Positions 20,215-31,491 of a DNA stretch of 64,000 bases are shown here, in pieces. Under the pieces are notes generated by a model that was not told where the DNA came from, ran no database searches, and saw nothing but the letters and a program-made list of their open reading frames with translations. The number at the start of each line of letters is the position of its first letter. The stretch's first letter is position 1. Source of the DNA: Dasypus novemcinctus (Eukaryota > Chordata > Mammalia > Cingulata > Dasypodidae); the NCBI RefSeq assembly GCF_030445035.2, contig NC_080685.1:111526432-111590431 (forward strand). The letters are read 5' to 3'. The position numbers and the translations under genes are program-made.

Positions 20215-21290
20215 CCTGAGGGCACCGAGGAACTCGCTTTTAAAGGCGAAGCGCGCCGCGCGGGACCCGCTGCCCCTTCGGGAGGGCCGAGCGCCCCCCC
20301 CCGGGCTCCAGCCGCCCCGCCCGGGCCTGGGCCGCGGCCGCCCGCCTCACACCGCTCGCCCTCCGCGGCCCTCGGCGGCCGGGCACCGAGCGCGCCCGGA
20401 CTGGGCTCCCGGTGGTCCCCGAGTCACCCCCTCAGAAGGCCGCGCCCCAGGCCCGCGCCTCCGGGCCCGCACCTCCCCGCCGCGGGGGCGACGCCGCAGC
20501 GCTGCCCGGGCGGGCGGGGCGCCGGGGGCGGGCCGAGGCGCGGGAGGGGCCTGGGGACTCCGCCCCGGCCTCGCCGCTGGGTGAGTCGCCTCCGCCGGCC
20601 GCCGCCACCTCGGAGCCGCGAGCGTCGGGCGGGCGGGCGACGCTGCGAGGCGCCGCCATGGGGGGCCGCGTGTCGCGCGAGGACTTCGAGTGGGTCTACA
20701 GCGACCAGCCGCACACCGACCGGCGCCGGCAGATCCTGGGTGAGGCGGCGGGCGCGCGGCCTCGCGCCGCGGGGGCGCGCTCTCGGCGCGGGCTCGGGCG
20801 GGGCGCGGCGAGGCCCGTTAGCAGCCCGCTCCCCTCGGCCCGCGGCGGCCCGCGCTCCAGACCCCGCGCGGAGGGGCGGGCGGGCTCGGGCGCCGGCTGG
20901 ACCCCGCCGGCCCTTCCGCGAACAGGCGCGGCCGCCCCCGCCCCCTCCTCAGGCCGCGCGGCCCCGAGGCCGGGTCTCCGAGAGCCGGGCGCCCGGCGCG
21001 CCCCCGCGGGCACTCCCCCGCCTTGGAGGGGCCTCCGCCCTCGCGGCGCGCCGCTTCCTCCTCCTGCCCGGAGCAGGCCGCTGGGCGGCGAGGGCGGGCG
21101 GCGGGGCTCGCTCCCCGGCCGGGTGAGCCTGAAAGGGGCCGCCGGGGCTTCCCGCGGGCCGCGCGCACCCGCCCAGGCCCAGCCAGCGGTTCTGCGGCGG
21201 CCCGGCGGGGGGGCTGGAGCCGGCCCTGCGACGCGGGGACCTCGGGCCGAATGAATGACCGCGGGGTTCAGCTCCTGGCGTCTCGAGCCT
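20215..21290 (+). promoter_or_regulatory. CpG island and promoter region of DEGS1
   Basis: A ~1-kb block is very GC-rich and full of CpG, unlike its flanks, and spans the DEGS1 start codon. GC-box-like GGGCGGGGC (about 20512) and CCGGGGGCGGGCC precede the ATG by ~140 bases. No TATA box is evident, which suits a housekeeping promoter. The transcription start cannot be fixed from sequence; the 5' UTR probably lies within about 20500-20657. A 280-codon open frame across the island is a base-composition artefact. Confidence 0.8.
20658..20739 (+). CDS. DEGS1: DEGS1 coding exon 1
   Basis: Codes residues 1-27 plus the first base of codon 28 (Ala). The donor is GGGTGAGG: the exon ends ...ATCCTGG and the intron starts GTGAGG at 20740. 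It lies in the CpG island. Confidence 0.95.
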
Positions 21291-22043
21291 GTGTCATTTG
21301 ATCCTGGCCACCAGCCTGGGACGCCAGAAGGACAGATTGATAGATAGCCTTCATCCATCCAGGGTTTGCGGATGGAAAGACTGAAATACGGAAGAGGTTA
21401 AACGACTTGCCACGATTAGCCGGCTGGTTAGGGCCTTTTCCACTAGCCTGGAGGTATTTGGCCACTCTGCTATTTGGGGCTTGTACTTTATAAAATTAGC
21501 TTGTCTCTCCCAGGTTGTTATTATTTTTTTAAAGATGTATTTTTTATTTCTCTCCCCTTCCCTGCCCATCCCCAGTTGCCTGCTCTCTGTCCATTTGCTG
21601 TGTGTTCTTCTGTGACCGCCTCTATCTTTATCAGCAGCACCGGAAATCTTTGTCTCTTTTTGTTGCATCATCTTTCTGCATCAGCTCTCTGTGTGCAGCG
21701 CCATTCCTGGACAGTCTGCACTTTTTTTTCACACTGGGCAGCTCTCCTTACAGGACGCACTCCTTGCGCATGGGGCTCCCCTACGCGGGGGACACCCCTG
21801 CGTGGCAGGGCACTCACTCCTTGCGAGCATCAGCACTGCCTGTGGGCCAGCTGCACACGGGTCAAGGAGGCCCGGGGTTTGAATCCTGGACCTCCCCTGT
21901 GGTAGACAAACACTCTATCCCTTGAGCCAAATCCCACTTCCCCAGGTTATTCTTATTGATATGCCAGGTGTTAAGTGCCTTACAAACGTTATCCAATTTA
22001 ATCCTCCTAGTAACTTGAGTAGGTTGGCATTTACCCTATTTTA

Positions 22044-22083
<40 letters not shown>

Positions 22084-25000
22084 TTTTTTTTCTCTTCCCT
22101 TCCCTGCCCTCCCCCAGTTGTCTGCTTTCTCTGTCCGTTCGCTGTGTGTTCTTCTGTGACCGCTTCTAGCCTTATCAGCGGCATGGGAATCTGTGTGTTT
22201 TTCTTTTTGTTGTGACATCTTGCTGTGTCAGCTCTCCGTGTGCGGCACCATTCCTGGGCAGGCTGTACTTACTTTCACGCTGGCGGCTCTCCTTACGGGG
22301 TGCACTCCTTGTGCGTTGGGCTCCTTTACACGGGGGACACCCCTGCGTGGGACACCCCTGCGTGGCATGGCACTCCTTGCGCGCATCAGCACTGTGCATG
22401 GGCCAGCTCCGCACGGGTCAAGGAGGCCCGGGGTTTGAACTGCGGACCTCCCATGTGGTAGGCAGATGCCCTATCCATTGGGCCAAGTCTGCTTTCCTAT
22501 TTACACTATTAGAGATGAGAAAAGAACGACAAAGTAAATACTAGAGTGGAGATTCAAGTTTGGGTTTTAAAATAGAGTCGTACCTTGGGAGCTGAGACCT
22601 ACAGTCACTTATTAAGGGTTGCCCCTTTAAGCAATTTGGGGTTCTTGGATGCTTTAAAAAAAAAACATTTTGCAATCAGTGGATAGGAGATAGCAGCTGA
22701 TGCATTTTATCTGTCTTAATTTGTTATGTAAGAATAATCTGACATCCACCCTTGTAAAAACAGACTCATTACTGGCATTTAGCCATCTATTCAGAAAATC
22801 AAGGACAAGTGAGGTGTTTATTGGTTCTTGTGTACATCTTTTGAAATTATCTCAAGGAGATCCTTCAACAGAAGGAGAAAGGATTATCTATAATGGCAAA
22901 GTTTTCTATGCCTAAATATCCAAAAAATGGGAAATGGTTAAAAGGTACCACCTGGTAACCAGAAGTGATTTAGTTATTATAAAGGTAATTTTGAAAACCA
23001 AGTATATAATATATTGTGTTTATGAGATTTGTGGAATGTAAAACTTAACAGAAGTATGGTTGGGACTTTATGAAACTTAATATACTTAACATACAAAAAA
23101 TTGTCAGGGGTGAAAGTGGAATCAGATAATGAGATCTGTGACTCATTTGTGGCTAATTCTGTTAATATGGAAATCCTAGGTTTTTAGGCTAATTTTTCCT
23201 ACATGAATTCTCAAACTATTGTGATATGCTGTTAGTAACTTTACTATTAGAATATACTGCATTTCTGTAATAGAAAAATAATAAAGTCTAAGAGGTAGAA
23301 TATGATGATTTGGCAAAAGGAAAAAGCCAGATTTAAGTATTAATTTAGCTAGAATGGATGAAATTTTTGTATTTCAGGTCCTAATTTTTTGTTTTGTTTC
23401 GTTTTTGCTTTTTTTGCAGCCAAGTATCCAGAGATAAAATCCTTGATGAAACCTGATTCCAACTTGATATGGATTATATGTATGATGGTCCTTGCCCAGT
23501 TGGTTACATTTTACTTAGTAAAGGATTTGGACTGGAAATGGGTCATATTTTGGGCCTACGCCTTTGGCAGCTGCGTCAATCACTCGATGACTCTGGCTAT
23601 TCATGAGGTCTCCCACAACAGCGCCTTTGGCCATAGCAAAGCTATGTGGAATCGATGGCTTGGAATGTTTGCTAATCTTCCTATCGGTGTCCCATATTCG
23701 GTTTCCTTTAAGAGGTACCATATGGATCATCACCGATACCTCGGAGATGATGGCATCGATGTGGATATTCCTACCGATTTTGAGGGCTGGTTTTTTTGTA
23801 CTAGCCCTAGGAAGTTTATATGGGTTGTTCTTCAGCCTCTCTTTTATGCTTTTCGACCTCTGTTCATCAACCCCAAACCAATTTCTTCCCTGGAAATTAT
23901 TAATACTGTGGCCCAGATTTGTTTTGACATTATAATTTACTATGTTTGGGGAATTAAATCTTTAGTCTATATGTTGTCAGCAACCATACTTGGTCTGGGT
24001 TTGCACCCAATTTCTGGACATTTTATAGCTGAACATTACATGTTCCTAAAGGGACATGAAACTTACTCATATTATGGACCTCTGAATTTCCTTACCTTCA
24101 ATGTGGGTTACCATAATGAACATCATGACTTCCCCAATGTTCCTGGAAAAAACCTTCCACTGGTAAGTAAAGGATTTGATACCTTAAACTAATTTCTGAT
24201 GATTATGCAATTAAAATTAGTCTTAACTTGCTTGTTTTAAAAGGAATCCACTATATCAGGTCTGTCTGGGCTGCTTTCAAGGAAATGAAGAATTCAAGTC
24301 CCAAGACGCTGGTCTGGTTTTGCAAAGGGCTCCCGTTCCTGGACCCCTCACCTAGTGGTTGTACTTAGGGTTTACAGGTGTTGGAGAGTGTTCAAAACCT
24401 ATTAATACTTGAAAACTACTTCAGAAACAGAAAATAATGCCTCTGTGAAGTAAGCAGAAGTACACGTAACCTTCATCGCTATTAAACAGAAGAGGCTTGG
24501 CTAATTTTTTTTGTGTTGGTTTATTGTGAAATACCATTGTCTTCCACATCTACAAAGTAAGTGAACATCACTTTTCAGTGTTGCAGTATTCCTGAAGGCA
24601 GGAACTGTCTATTTCCTTTTACAGGAGACATTTAGTGTATTGTCTGGGTAAACGAAAGAAGACATTTCGATCCTCATTTTTTCATCCTCCAAAATGACCA
24701 TTTTCCTAATTTTATCTGCCTTTCCAGGGAGTTGTTAGTAGCATTCCCATATTCAAGATGGGTGGTAGCTCTTGCAGTTCTCATTATAAAATGTTTCTGT
24801 GATTCTAAAAAGAGTAATATGTATGAAATGTAATATTAGTATTAAATTTTTCTTAGCTATGTTGTAAGGAAACCGTAGGCTAATATTTTATGCCCTCATA
24901 TCCACCCAATCATATTTTATGGATTTCCTCTTAAGTTTTTAAAAGTTGCTGTTTAATAACACATACAACATGATAATTAAATGCAATGTGTGGTTCTGGA

Positions 25001-27469
25001 TTGGATTCCCAAATGAGGAAAGAAAAAGAGCTACAAAGGACAATGGGTTAATGGGGAAAATTTAAATGTGGACTATTTATTAGACAGTGTCAGTGTTAAA
25101 TTTCTTGGGTGTGGTAATGATATTTTGGTTTTGTAGAAGAATGCTCTTGTTCTTAGGAGATACATATTTCACTTCGGGGTGAAATATGAAGAGTTAAGTT
25201 GTCAAATAATGTTTGCAACTTTCAGAGTTTCAGCAAAGAAAGCAAACTCTGGATGCATAGAGAGAGGGAGAAATGGCTGACTAGTGCTAATAATTGGTCA
25301 ACCTAGGTGAGGCGCATATGGGTGTTTCATTACTATGGGTATTCTACTGTGCTTTCAAGTTTCTGTAGGTATTGCTTTTTTTTTTCCCATTCAAAATAAA
25401 ATGTTTGGAGAAAAGCCACACAGCACAGAATTGTCTGAACACAGCTTTAAAATTGCTGTGTAGGGAGTGGATGTAGCTCAAGTGGTTGAGCACCTGCTTC
25501 CTGCATTACAAAGTTCCAGGTTTGATCTCTAGTACCTCCTAAAAACAAATGGAAAACACAGCTCTCCCTGGGGAGTGGATGTGGCTCAGTGGCTGAGCGC
25601 CTGCTTCCCATGCATGAGGTCCTGCGTTCAATCCCCAGTATCTCCTAAAAAAAATGTGCTGTGATGTGATGCTTGTGTGCATTCTGCCCATGCGCCAGCC
25701 TCAGCAGCAAACGTGCAGCTTTGCCTTTTCCCTGACATGAGAATTGTGATTTTTTATTAAAGAGATTATGGTGCAAGTAGAAAGCTGCTCACCCTTAATA
25801 GAGCTAATAGATATGTAATTATAAGGTTATTAACCGCATTCTTGAGATATAATTCACACACCATGCGGTCCACCCATTTGAAATGTACAATTCCGTGGTT
25901 TTTAGTATGTTCACAGAGTTGTACAACTATCAACAGTCAGTTTTAGAACATTTTCATCACAATAACAAGGGTTTTAATTTAATATTTTACATTTTTTATT
26001 GGACTTTGCTGTTCATGAAACACTTCTGTAGTCTTTATTTTTCCATTTACTCATAACCTTGTAAAGTAAGTTGTTAGACATCCAGATATTTATTACACCA
26101 GTGTTTGCATACATGTCAGAATTTGGACACATGGCTAACAAAGTACCCCAGGCTTTCTAACTTCTAGTGTTACGGGTTTTGTCTTTTAAAAATCTTACAA
26201 ATTATAAACACTTGATTGTTTTTATTATGCTTTTTTTAAAGGGGTTTCTGGGGATCGAACCCAGGACCTTGTGCACAGTTAGTAGGCACTCAACCACTGA
26301 GCTGCACCCGTTCTCCTTAAGCAGTGTCTTGACTTGGCTCAAAATATTTAGGATCTGAACAGATCCTGTCATTTTATTTTTTTCTTTTTCTGAAGGATCA
26401 TGCTTTTTTTATTCCGGTTAAAATAAACTGATTTCTGCTGTCTTTGACATAATGCGTTTGATCCTGGATTACCATCCAGGCGCATTTATGTGTGTGTGTG
26501 GTCCGCAGATGATCCTCGTAGTGAATGAATTTTAGGAGGCTCTGAGGGACTGCATTCACGGGTGCTGCCCCTTTGGCACTTTGGCGTGGTTTCCTTTGTC
26601 TGCCTGAGAAAACCCATGGGAAAGGCCTCTGCGGGGCCTTGTGGTTTCCGAAGGGCATCTCTCAATCACCCCCACAAACAAAAGTATTAGAATGTTTCCC
26701 AAATCGAAACTACTTAAACTTTAACATTGTTTTCTTTCTTTTACTTACCTTCACTTTTTACCAGTTGGGATTCTTTCTTTGTTTCCCTTTGAGATTTACT
26801 AGGAGAGTTTTTATACATTCTGAAGCATCCACAAAGCTATTATCATTACACTGTACTAGCTGGTTTTGCTTGCCAAACTGGCAGTAGTTTTTTGGGTTTT
26901 TCCGGTTTTTTTAAAGAAATTTTCGACTTGAGTTGTCAGAAGTACACACTTGGTAAGTGCTTGATTTCTACCTAATTGGTGTTCCACAGTAATTTATTAG
27001 TATACGTAGGCTCCCTACATATGTGGCGGCATCCACATAATACATGTTTTAAAGACTCCAGGTGCCAATTATACATCAACCAGATATTTAGTCCATCAGA
27101 GCTTCATAGGAGTCAGTAATCCTATGAAGTGTTACTTAACAACAACCAAAACCTGCTTTTTGTGTGGAATTCCTAAAGCTACCTCCTTTTTTAAGAGGCA
27201 AAAGGGAGAACGATCTCACTCCTGGCCTGCCTTCTCAGTGTTTGTGTGAGACATTTTCTATGCTCTTTGACAGGACCCAGGACACACTCATTCTTCATTT
27301 TTCTGGTTTTTTTTCCTTCTAGGTAAGGAAAATAGCAGCTGAATACTATGACAACCTACCCCATTACAATTCCTGGATAAAAGTACTATATGATTTTGTG
27401 ATGGATGATACAATCAGTCCCTACTCAAGAATGAAGAGGCATGCCAAAGAAGACATAACACTGGATTAA
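20658..27469 (+). CDS. DEGS1: DEGS1, sphingolipid delta4-desaturase (join 20658-20739, 23420-24162, 27323-27469)
   Basis: The enzyme puts the 4,5-trans double bond into dihydroceramide to make ceramide in the ER membrane, the last step of de novo ceramide synthesis, using oxygen and electrons from cytochrome b5. The three exons join in frame to 323 codons, the normal family length, with GT-AG introns. The start codon has a strong context (CGCCGCCATGG). Residues MGGRVS give an N-myristoylation signal at Gly2. The three iron-binding histidine boxes are intact: HEVSH (89-93), HMDHH (128-132) and HNEHH (259-263). Hydrophobic stretches at about 43-61, 68-88, 151-170 and 184-215 are the membrane segments. 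No stop, frameshift or missing key residue is seen. It is the delta4-desaturase/C4-hydroxylase family member most like DEGS1 rather than DEGS2. Confidence 0.97.
21335..21470 (-). mobile_element. MIR-like SINE fragment in DEGS1 intron 1
   Basis: It contains GGATGGAAAGACTGAAATACGG and GTTAAACGACTTGCC, loosely matching the core of the old mammalian MIR. Strand and ends are uncertain. Confidence 0.45.
21522..21937 (-). mobile_element. Long DAS-type SINE in DEGS1 intron 1
   Basis: A full antisense copy with CAGGTTATT flanks at 21511 and 21943 (target duplication). Confidence 0.85.
22043..22090. repeat. (TA)n and poly-T run
   Basis: A dinucleotide run followed by a 25-30 base T-run forms the tail side of the next antisense SINE. 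Confidence 0.85.
22067..22497 (-). mobile_element. Long DAS-type SINE in DEGS1 intron 1
   Basis: A full antisense copy with a duplicated GGGACACCCCTGCGTGG block (about 22333-22362) that other copies have once. CCTATTT flanks are a likely target duplication. Confidence 0.85.
22498..23418 (+). other. Rest of DEGS1 intron 1
   Basis: AT-rich intron sequence with no recognisable element; it ends with the polypyrimidine tract and AG of exon 2. Confidence 0.6.
23420..24162 (+). CDS. DEGS1: DEGS1 coding exon 2
   Basis: 743 bases hold all three histidine boxes. The acceptor is TTTTTTGCAG at 23410-23419 and the donor CTG|GTAAGTAAAG at 24162/24163. It starts with the last two bases of Ala28 and runs to Leu275. 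Confidence 0.97.
24163..25458 (+). other. First part of DEGS1 intron 2
   Basis: No gene or confident repeat is seen. A T-run sits at about 25376-25386. Confidence 0.6.
25462..25655 (+). mobile_element. Dimeric short tRNA-Ala-like SINE in DEGS1 intron 2
   Basis: Two heads (GGGAGTGGATGTAGCTCAAG at 25462 and GGGAGTGGATGTGGCTCAGT at 25573) have B-box-like GTTTGATCTC and GTTCAATCCC, an A-rich linker and tail. Flanks share a TTGCTGTG/GTGCTGTG motif. Confidence 0.8.
25835..25965 (-). mobile_element. Old L1 3'-end fragment
   Basis: TTGAGATATAATTCACACACCA and TCACAGAGTTGTACAACTATCA are antisense landmarks of old L1 tails. The rest of intron 2 to 26230 is featureless. Confidence 0.6.
26238..26318 (-). 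mobile_element. Short tRNA-Ala-like SINE
   Basis: An antisense single head: the minus strand reads GAACGGGTGCAGCTCAGTGG and GGGTTCGATCCCC, with a T-run on its tail side. Intron sequence from 26320 to 27322 shows no further element that can be named. Confidence 0.75.
27323..27469 (+). CDS. DEGS1: DEGS1 coding exon 3
   Basis: The acceptor is TTTTCCTTCTAG before 27323. It codes [18 protein letters not shown] and the C-terminus, ending HAKEDITLD with TAA at 27467-27469. The start is in phase with exon 2. Confidence 0.97.
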   Translation, partial: VRKIAAEYYDNLPHYNSWIKVLYDFVMDDTISPYSRMKRHAKEDITLD

Positions 27470-28085
27470 ATGTCATCATCGCCAAAGGAATCCCTCTCCA
27501 AAATTCTAGCGTTATTAAACTTAAGACCACTGGTGTTTAGAAGCTTCCCTGGTGCAATTTCACAGTAGGATGCCCATGGAATTAAGAAGTATAGTGGCTT
27601 TGAACAGGCGGCCTGCCCCAGCAGTGTTCAGCTTTACTCACAGGATACTTTTATCATTGCATTATCATTGTTTAGGATGTTTTTGCCTTCGTCTGTCATT
27701 CTGTAAGCATATCATAAAAAAACTGTAAAAGGTGTTTCTAATACATTATTTTCACTATAAAGTTTTACTTTATCAAAGTAGCTAATAAACTGATGTATTA
27801 ATCAGAATATGTTCATGTTTGTATTTATCACATTTTTGTATTTCACTGTCTTTACACTATATAATATACAGTAACCTGGGGACTGAGATGAAGTTACTTA
27901 AAATTCCACCAAAAAAAAAAAAAAAAAAAAGCCTGAATAATAGTTTAAAAGGCTGAGATGGAGCCATCTTGCACTGCGAACTGAATCTCATTTTAAAATT
28001 TTGCTCCTGGACTCATGGGACCTAAATTAGACACTGCTGAATCCTGTTCAACCTTACTAATAAATAAAATACTGAATTTAATCTC
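27470..28085 (+). other. DEGS1: DEGS1 3' UTR with poly(A) signals
   Basis: AATAAA at 27784-27789 and overlapping AATAAA signals at 28059-28068 offer two polyadenylation sites. The second fits a ~600-base 3' UTR. An A-run at about 27911-27930 lies between them and may be genomic or the scar of a small insertion. Confidence 0.7.
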
Positions 28086-29128
28086 AAGTAGCTTTTAGGT
28101 TGGTAGCTTTTGTTATCTGAGATGTTTCACTTGGGTACTTTTGGTGTAATATGGTGAATATTTTTTAAATGGTGGTATCAAAAAACAAAAAAAAGCAAAC
28201 TTTATCTTTCCACCTGTAGAACTCTAGCCAGTATCTACAAGCGCCATGTAAATGCTGTCTGTTCTGGCCAGCTCTCTGGTTTCTTCCAACTCTTAACCTA
28301 AAATTCTAGCATGAAACATTCATTTTTAAATTCGTGGCCCAAAAATGCATCTATTTATTTAGTTATTCTTTTATTGGTCTACAGGCATGATGCTATGCAG
28401 TGAGGATACAAAGACAAAAACGTGGTTCCCAAACGTCAGGAGCTCATGCTCTAGTGCTGGGAGAGGCCATTCAATTAGAACTCAGCAATTAAGTAAAGGA
28501 CTTACCATAAATCAGAAGGGTCAGAGGATGTGACCAGGACCGTACAGAGTCCCAGTAGTTGCCATCTTATGCCAGCGCTCTGCCAGGCTGTATTTAGTCC
28601 ACGTCGGCCTTGCAAGGTAGGTGTTACAGGTGAAGAAACGGAGGCTCCGGGGAGGTCACACGCGGCCTGAACCCTTGGTCAAACCTGTGCCCTTTCTGCC
28701 ATTCCACCTGCCCGGCTGAATTGGAAGGAGCCTGGCCAAGGAAGCGTGTTTCCTGCTGGTTAGGATAACCATCCCGAAACTGTAGTCATTTGGAATGAGG
28801 CAAGGATAGTCTGGTGACCCAGGGCTGGGAAGACCCAGGAAAAGCTGCAGCCCCAGAAACCCAAACTTAACTCTTGAAGTCTCTCGGTGCATTTGATGCT
28901 GGGCCATCCTGAATGACTGGGGCATGTGACAAGGAGGCTGAGCGAGTGAAGAATGTAGGACAAGGGGGCCTGAAGACCCGACCAAAATCCAGAGCTCTGC
29001 AGTGGGTGTGGGTGCTGTGTGTGACGGGGCAGCGACAGTGGGAACTGCCCACGGAGGGGCCCCATTTAGTAAGAAGGATTTGACAGCTGTATGTGCAGGT
29101 CAGAAATACCTAATGCTGCAATGAACTG
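28086..29128. other. Intergenic DNA 3' of DEGS1 with a MIR-like piece
   Basis: About 28590-28660 (GTTACAGGTGAAGAAACGGAGG, then GGGGAGGTCACAC) resembles MIR. The rest shows no gene; overlapping frames at 28656-29065 on the minus strand have no recognisable protein. Confidence 0.45.
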
Positions 29129-29514
29129 TGGGTTTTGTTTTGTTTGTTTGAAGATTTATTTCTCTCCCCTTCCTGCCCCCATTGTCTGCTCTCTGTGTCC
29201 ATACTGTGTGTTCTGTGTCTGCTTGCACCCTTGGCAGTACCGGGAAACTGCGTCTCCTTTTTGTTGCCTCATCTTGCTGTGTCAGCTCTCCCGCGTGCGG
29301 CACCACTCCTGGGTGGGTTGTGCTTTTTGCACATGGGGCGGCTCTCCTTGCAGGGCACACTCCATGCACGTGGGGCACCACCCCAGCTTGGCACAGCACT
29401 CCTTGCATGTGGCAGCTCTGTGCGTGGGCCAGCGACCACACGGGTCAGGAGGCCCTGGTATCAAACCCTGGACCCTCCATATGGCGGAAGCTCAGTTGAG
29501 CCACGTCTGCTTCC
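29129..29514 (-). mobile_element. Long DAS-type SINE
   Basis: An antisense copy flanked by CTGCAATGAACTG at 29116-29128 and 29515-29527 (exact 13-base target duplication), so a clean insertion. Confidence 0.9.
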
Positions 29515-29784
29515 CTGCAATGAACTGTTTTCAACTACCAATTCAGGCTCCTCAACTGCACTCCTTGCGGAAACAAAAACACTGCTTCAGACCGGACATG
29601 GCTGACCTGAGGGTTACTTGCAAATGTTTACCTTATAAATTAATGTAAACGAGAGTGTAGGAAGAACTTTACCTATTAATACTTCATAGAATTATACGTG
29701 ACGAAGAGAAACTGTTTTCAAGGACTAAAGGAGCCTGCTTGCTGCTGAGAATATGTCGTCAAGTAGGGGGGCTAACGATATTCC

Positions 29785-29935
29785 CGGGGCTTCCACCACG
29801 GGCCAGGCACTGTGCTAGTCTCTTTATGGCTTGTTGGGCCCCCACATTGTATTGTCCTCATGTTTCCAGTCAAGGAAACAGACTTGGAAAGAATAAGTAA
29901 CGTCTAAAGTCACACGGTCTAAATTCAAAGTCCAT
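29785..29935. mobile_element. MIR-like SINE fragment
   Basis: GGGCCAGGCACTGTGCTAGTC, then CAAGGAAACAGACTTGGAAAG and GTCTAAAGTCACACGGT, follow the order of the MIR core. Bases 29940-30290 show nothing recognisable. Confidence 0.6.
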
Positions 29936-30289
29936 GCAATTTGCATTTCATATAAAGGATCTTAGGGTGTCCTTTTTTCTCTCAAATTCAGAGCCTTTCT
30001 CCTAATTAGCCTCACACGTGAGGTTTTTCTAACGATAGTATCAGCTCAGCTGCTGCCCTGTGTTCAGCAGCGAGAGGCAGTGGTTCTCAGGGCGATGGGT
30101 GTGCGGGGCAGGGCTGAGCAGCCTGTCACACGCCAGGCCATTTGCACACTTTTGATTTACACCAGGCCATTTGCACATTCTTCTGATTAACAGTAAAGCG
30201 AGGAAGTGGAAGTCAGGGCCGTACTGGCTCAGGAGCAGATGGCGCTCCAGTCAGATGAAGCCCAGTCTCCATCATCTCCTTGCCATTCC

Positions 30290-30600
30290 ATTAGGAGCGA
30301 GGGCAGGCAGAGCGCCCGCGGGCCGGCCCGGCTCGCCGAGGGGAAGGTGCACGCCTGGGCGCTGTGGGCGCCTCGCAGCCGCGGGGCCCGGAGGGCGAGC
30401 GCGAAGCCTCGGCGGCGCGCCCAGCAGCGGGATCAGAACGGCCTGCGGGGGGCGGGACCCGGGACACTGGAGGAAGCCGCGTCCCCTCCAGGCCTCTCGA
30501 AGCACGAGGGGAGGAAAAGCAGGCTCTTTCCTTCCTGGCGCCTGGAGCCAGCCTCCTCCTCCGAGCGGTCCCCCGGCCGCCTCTTCCGGGGTGGGGCTGG
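30290..30600. other. GC- and CpG-rich patch
   Basis: An abruptly GC-rich block with many CpG lies next to and partly within an LTR. It may be a small CpG island or a local GC-biased region. Frames of 80-260 codons across it on both strands are composition artefacts; no protein is recognised. Confidence 0.45.
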
Positions 30601-31135
30601 TTGGGGACCCCTTGAGCAGGTCCGCAGAGTGAACGGGAAGGCGGCCGAGGCCGGCGGGGAGCAGGGCCACCAAACCCACCCAGGAACCTGGGGGACACTG
30701 CCAGAAAGAGCCGTGAGGCCCGGGCCTCCAGAGTCGCGTTTGGAAGGAGAACCCATTCGGGGTCAAGAAGCCCCAGATACGGGAAACGGACTTTGGCCCA
30801 GTGGTTAGGGCGTCCGTCTACCACATGGGAGGTCCGCGGTTCAAGCCCGGGGCCTCCTTGACCCGTGTGGAGCTGGCCATGCGCAGTGCTGATGCGCGCA
30901 AGGAGTGCCGTGCCACGCAGGGGTGTCCCCCGCGTGGGGGAGCCCCACGTGCAAGGAGTGCGCCCGTGAGGAAAGCCGCCCAGCGTGAAAAGAAAGAGCA
31001 GCCTGCCCAGGAGTGGCGCCGCCCACACTTCCCGTGCCGCTGACGACAACAGAAGCGGACAAAGAAACAAGACGCAGCAAATAGACACCAAGAACGGACA
31101 ACCAGGGGAAGGGGGGAATTAAATAAATAAATAAA

Positions 31136-31168
<33 letters not shown>

Positions 31169-31491
31169 AGCCCCAGATACCGTCCAATAAAAGGCCCCGC
31201 TTTTGGCCCCCTGAGAACTGACAGGTCAAGCAACCAATCAGAACAGCCGACAGCTGAGGCCCCGCCCCAACGTTGTGACGGGAGGAGAAACGTGGAAAGG
31301 CCTCGCTGGGCCGCACCTGCGTCTTGCTGCAGCACTCCTTCGTCCATGCCTCACCCTGTGTCCTTTCCTCGTTCTCTCCTTTCCTAATAAACTCTTTACT
31401 GCCTTGCCTACGCCATGGCGAGTCCTTACATTCTTTTATGCGACATAAGCCAAGAACCTAGAAGCCCAGAGCCCAGAGCTTTCTGCTAACA
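30590..31491 (+). mobile_element. Solo LTR, probably class I ERV, with a SINE inside
   Basis: It pairs with the reversed LTR at 56745-57267: shared GACAGGTCAAGCAACCAATC (gapped), GGCCCCGCCCCAACGTTGTG, CCTAATAAACTCTTTACTGC and CCCAGAGCTTTCTGCTAACA. The order of CCAAT, the TATA-like AATAAAAGGC, and the poly(A) signal is that of an LTR. The 5' boundary is approximate because that half is GC-shifted. No internal region is seen. Confidence 0.65.
30781..31165 (+). mobile_element. Long DAS-type SINE
   Basis: A full sense copy with 15-base flanks AGAAGCCCCAGATAC at 30766-30780 and 31166-31180, and a ~30 base A tail. It is inserted in the LTR. Confidence 0.92.

Noticed and set aside
20412-21254. 280-codon frame on the plus strand
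   Set aside because: Lies across the CpG island, passes through the DEGS1 donor site into intron, and is Ala/Arg/Pro/Gly composition only.
26398-26658. Minus-strand 86-codon frame in DEGS1 intron 2
   Set aside because: Considered as a processed pseudogene because of A-rich flanks, but no parent gene is recognised and no duplication is visible.
30206-30808. 200-codon frame and overlapping minus-strand frames
   Set aside because: GC-rich patch plus LTR and SINE sequence; no family match.
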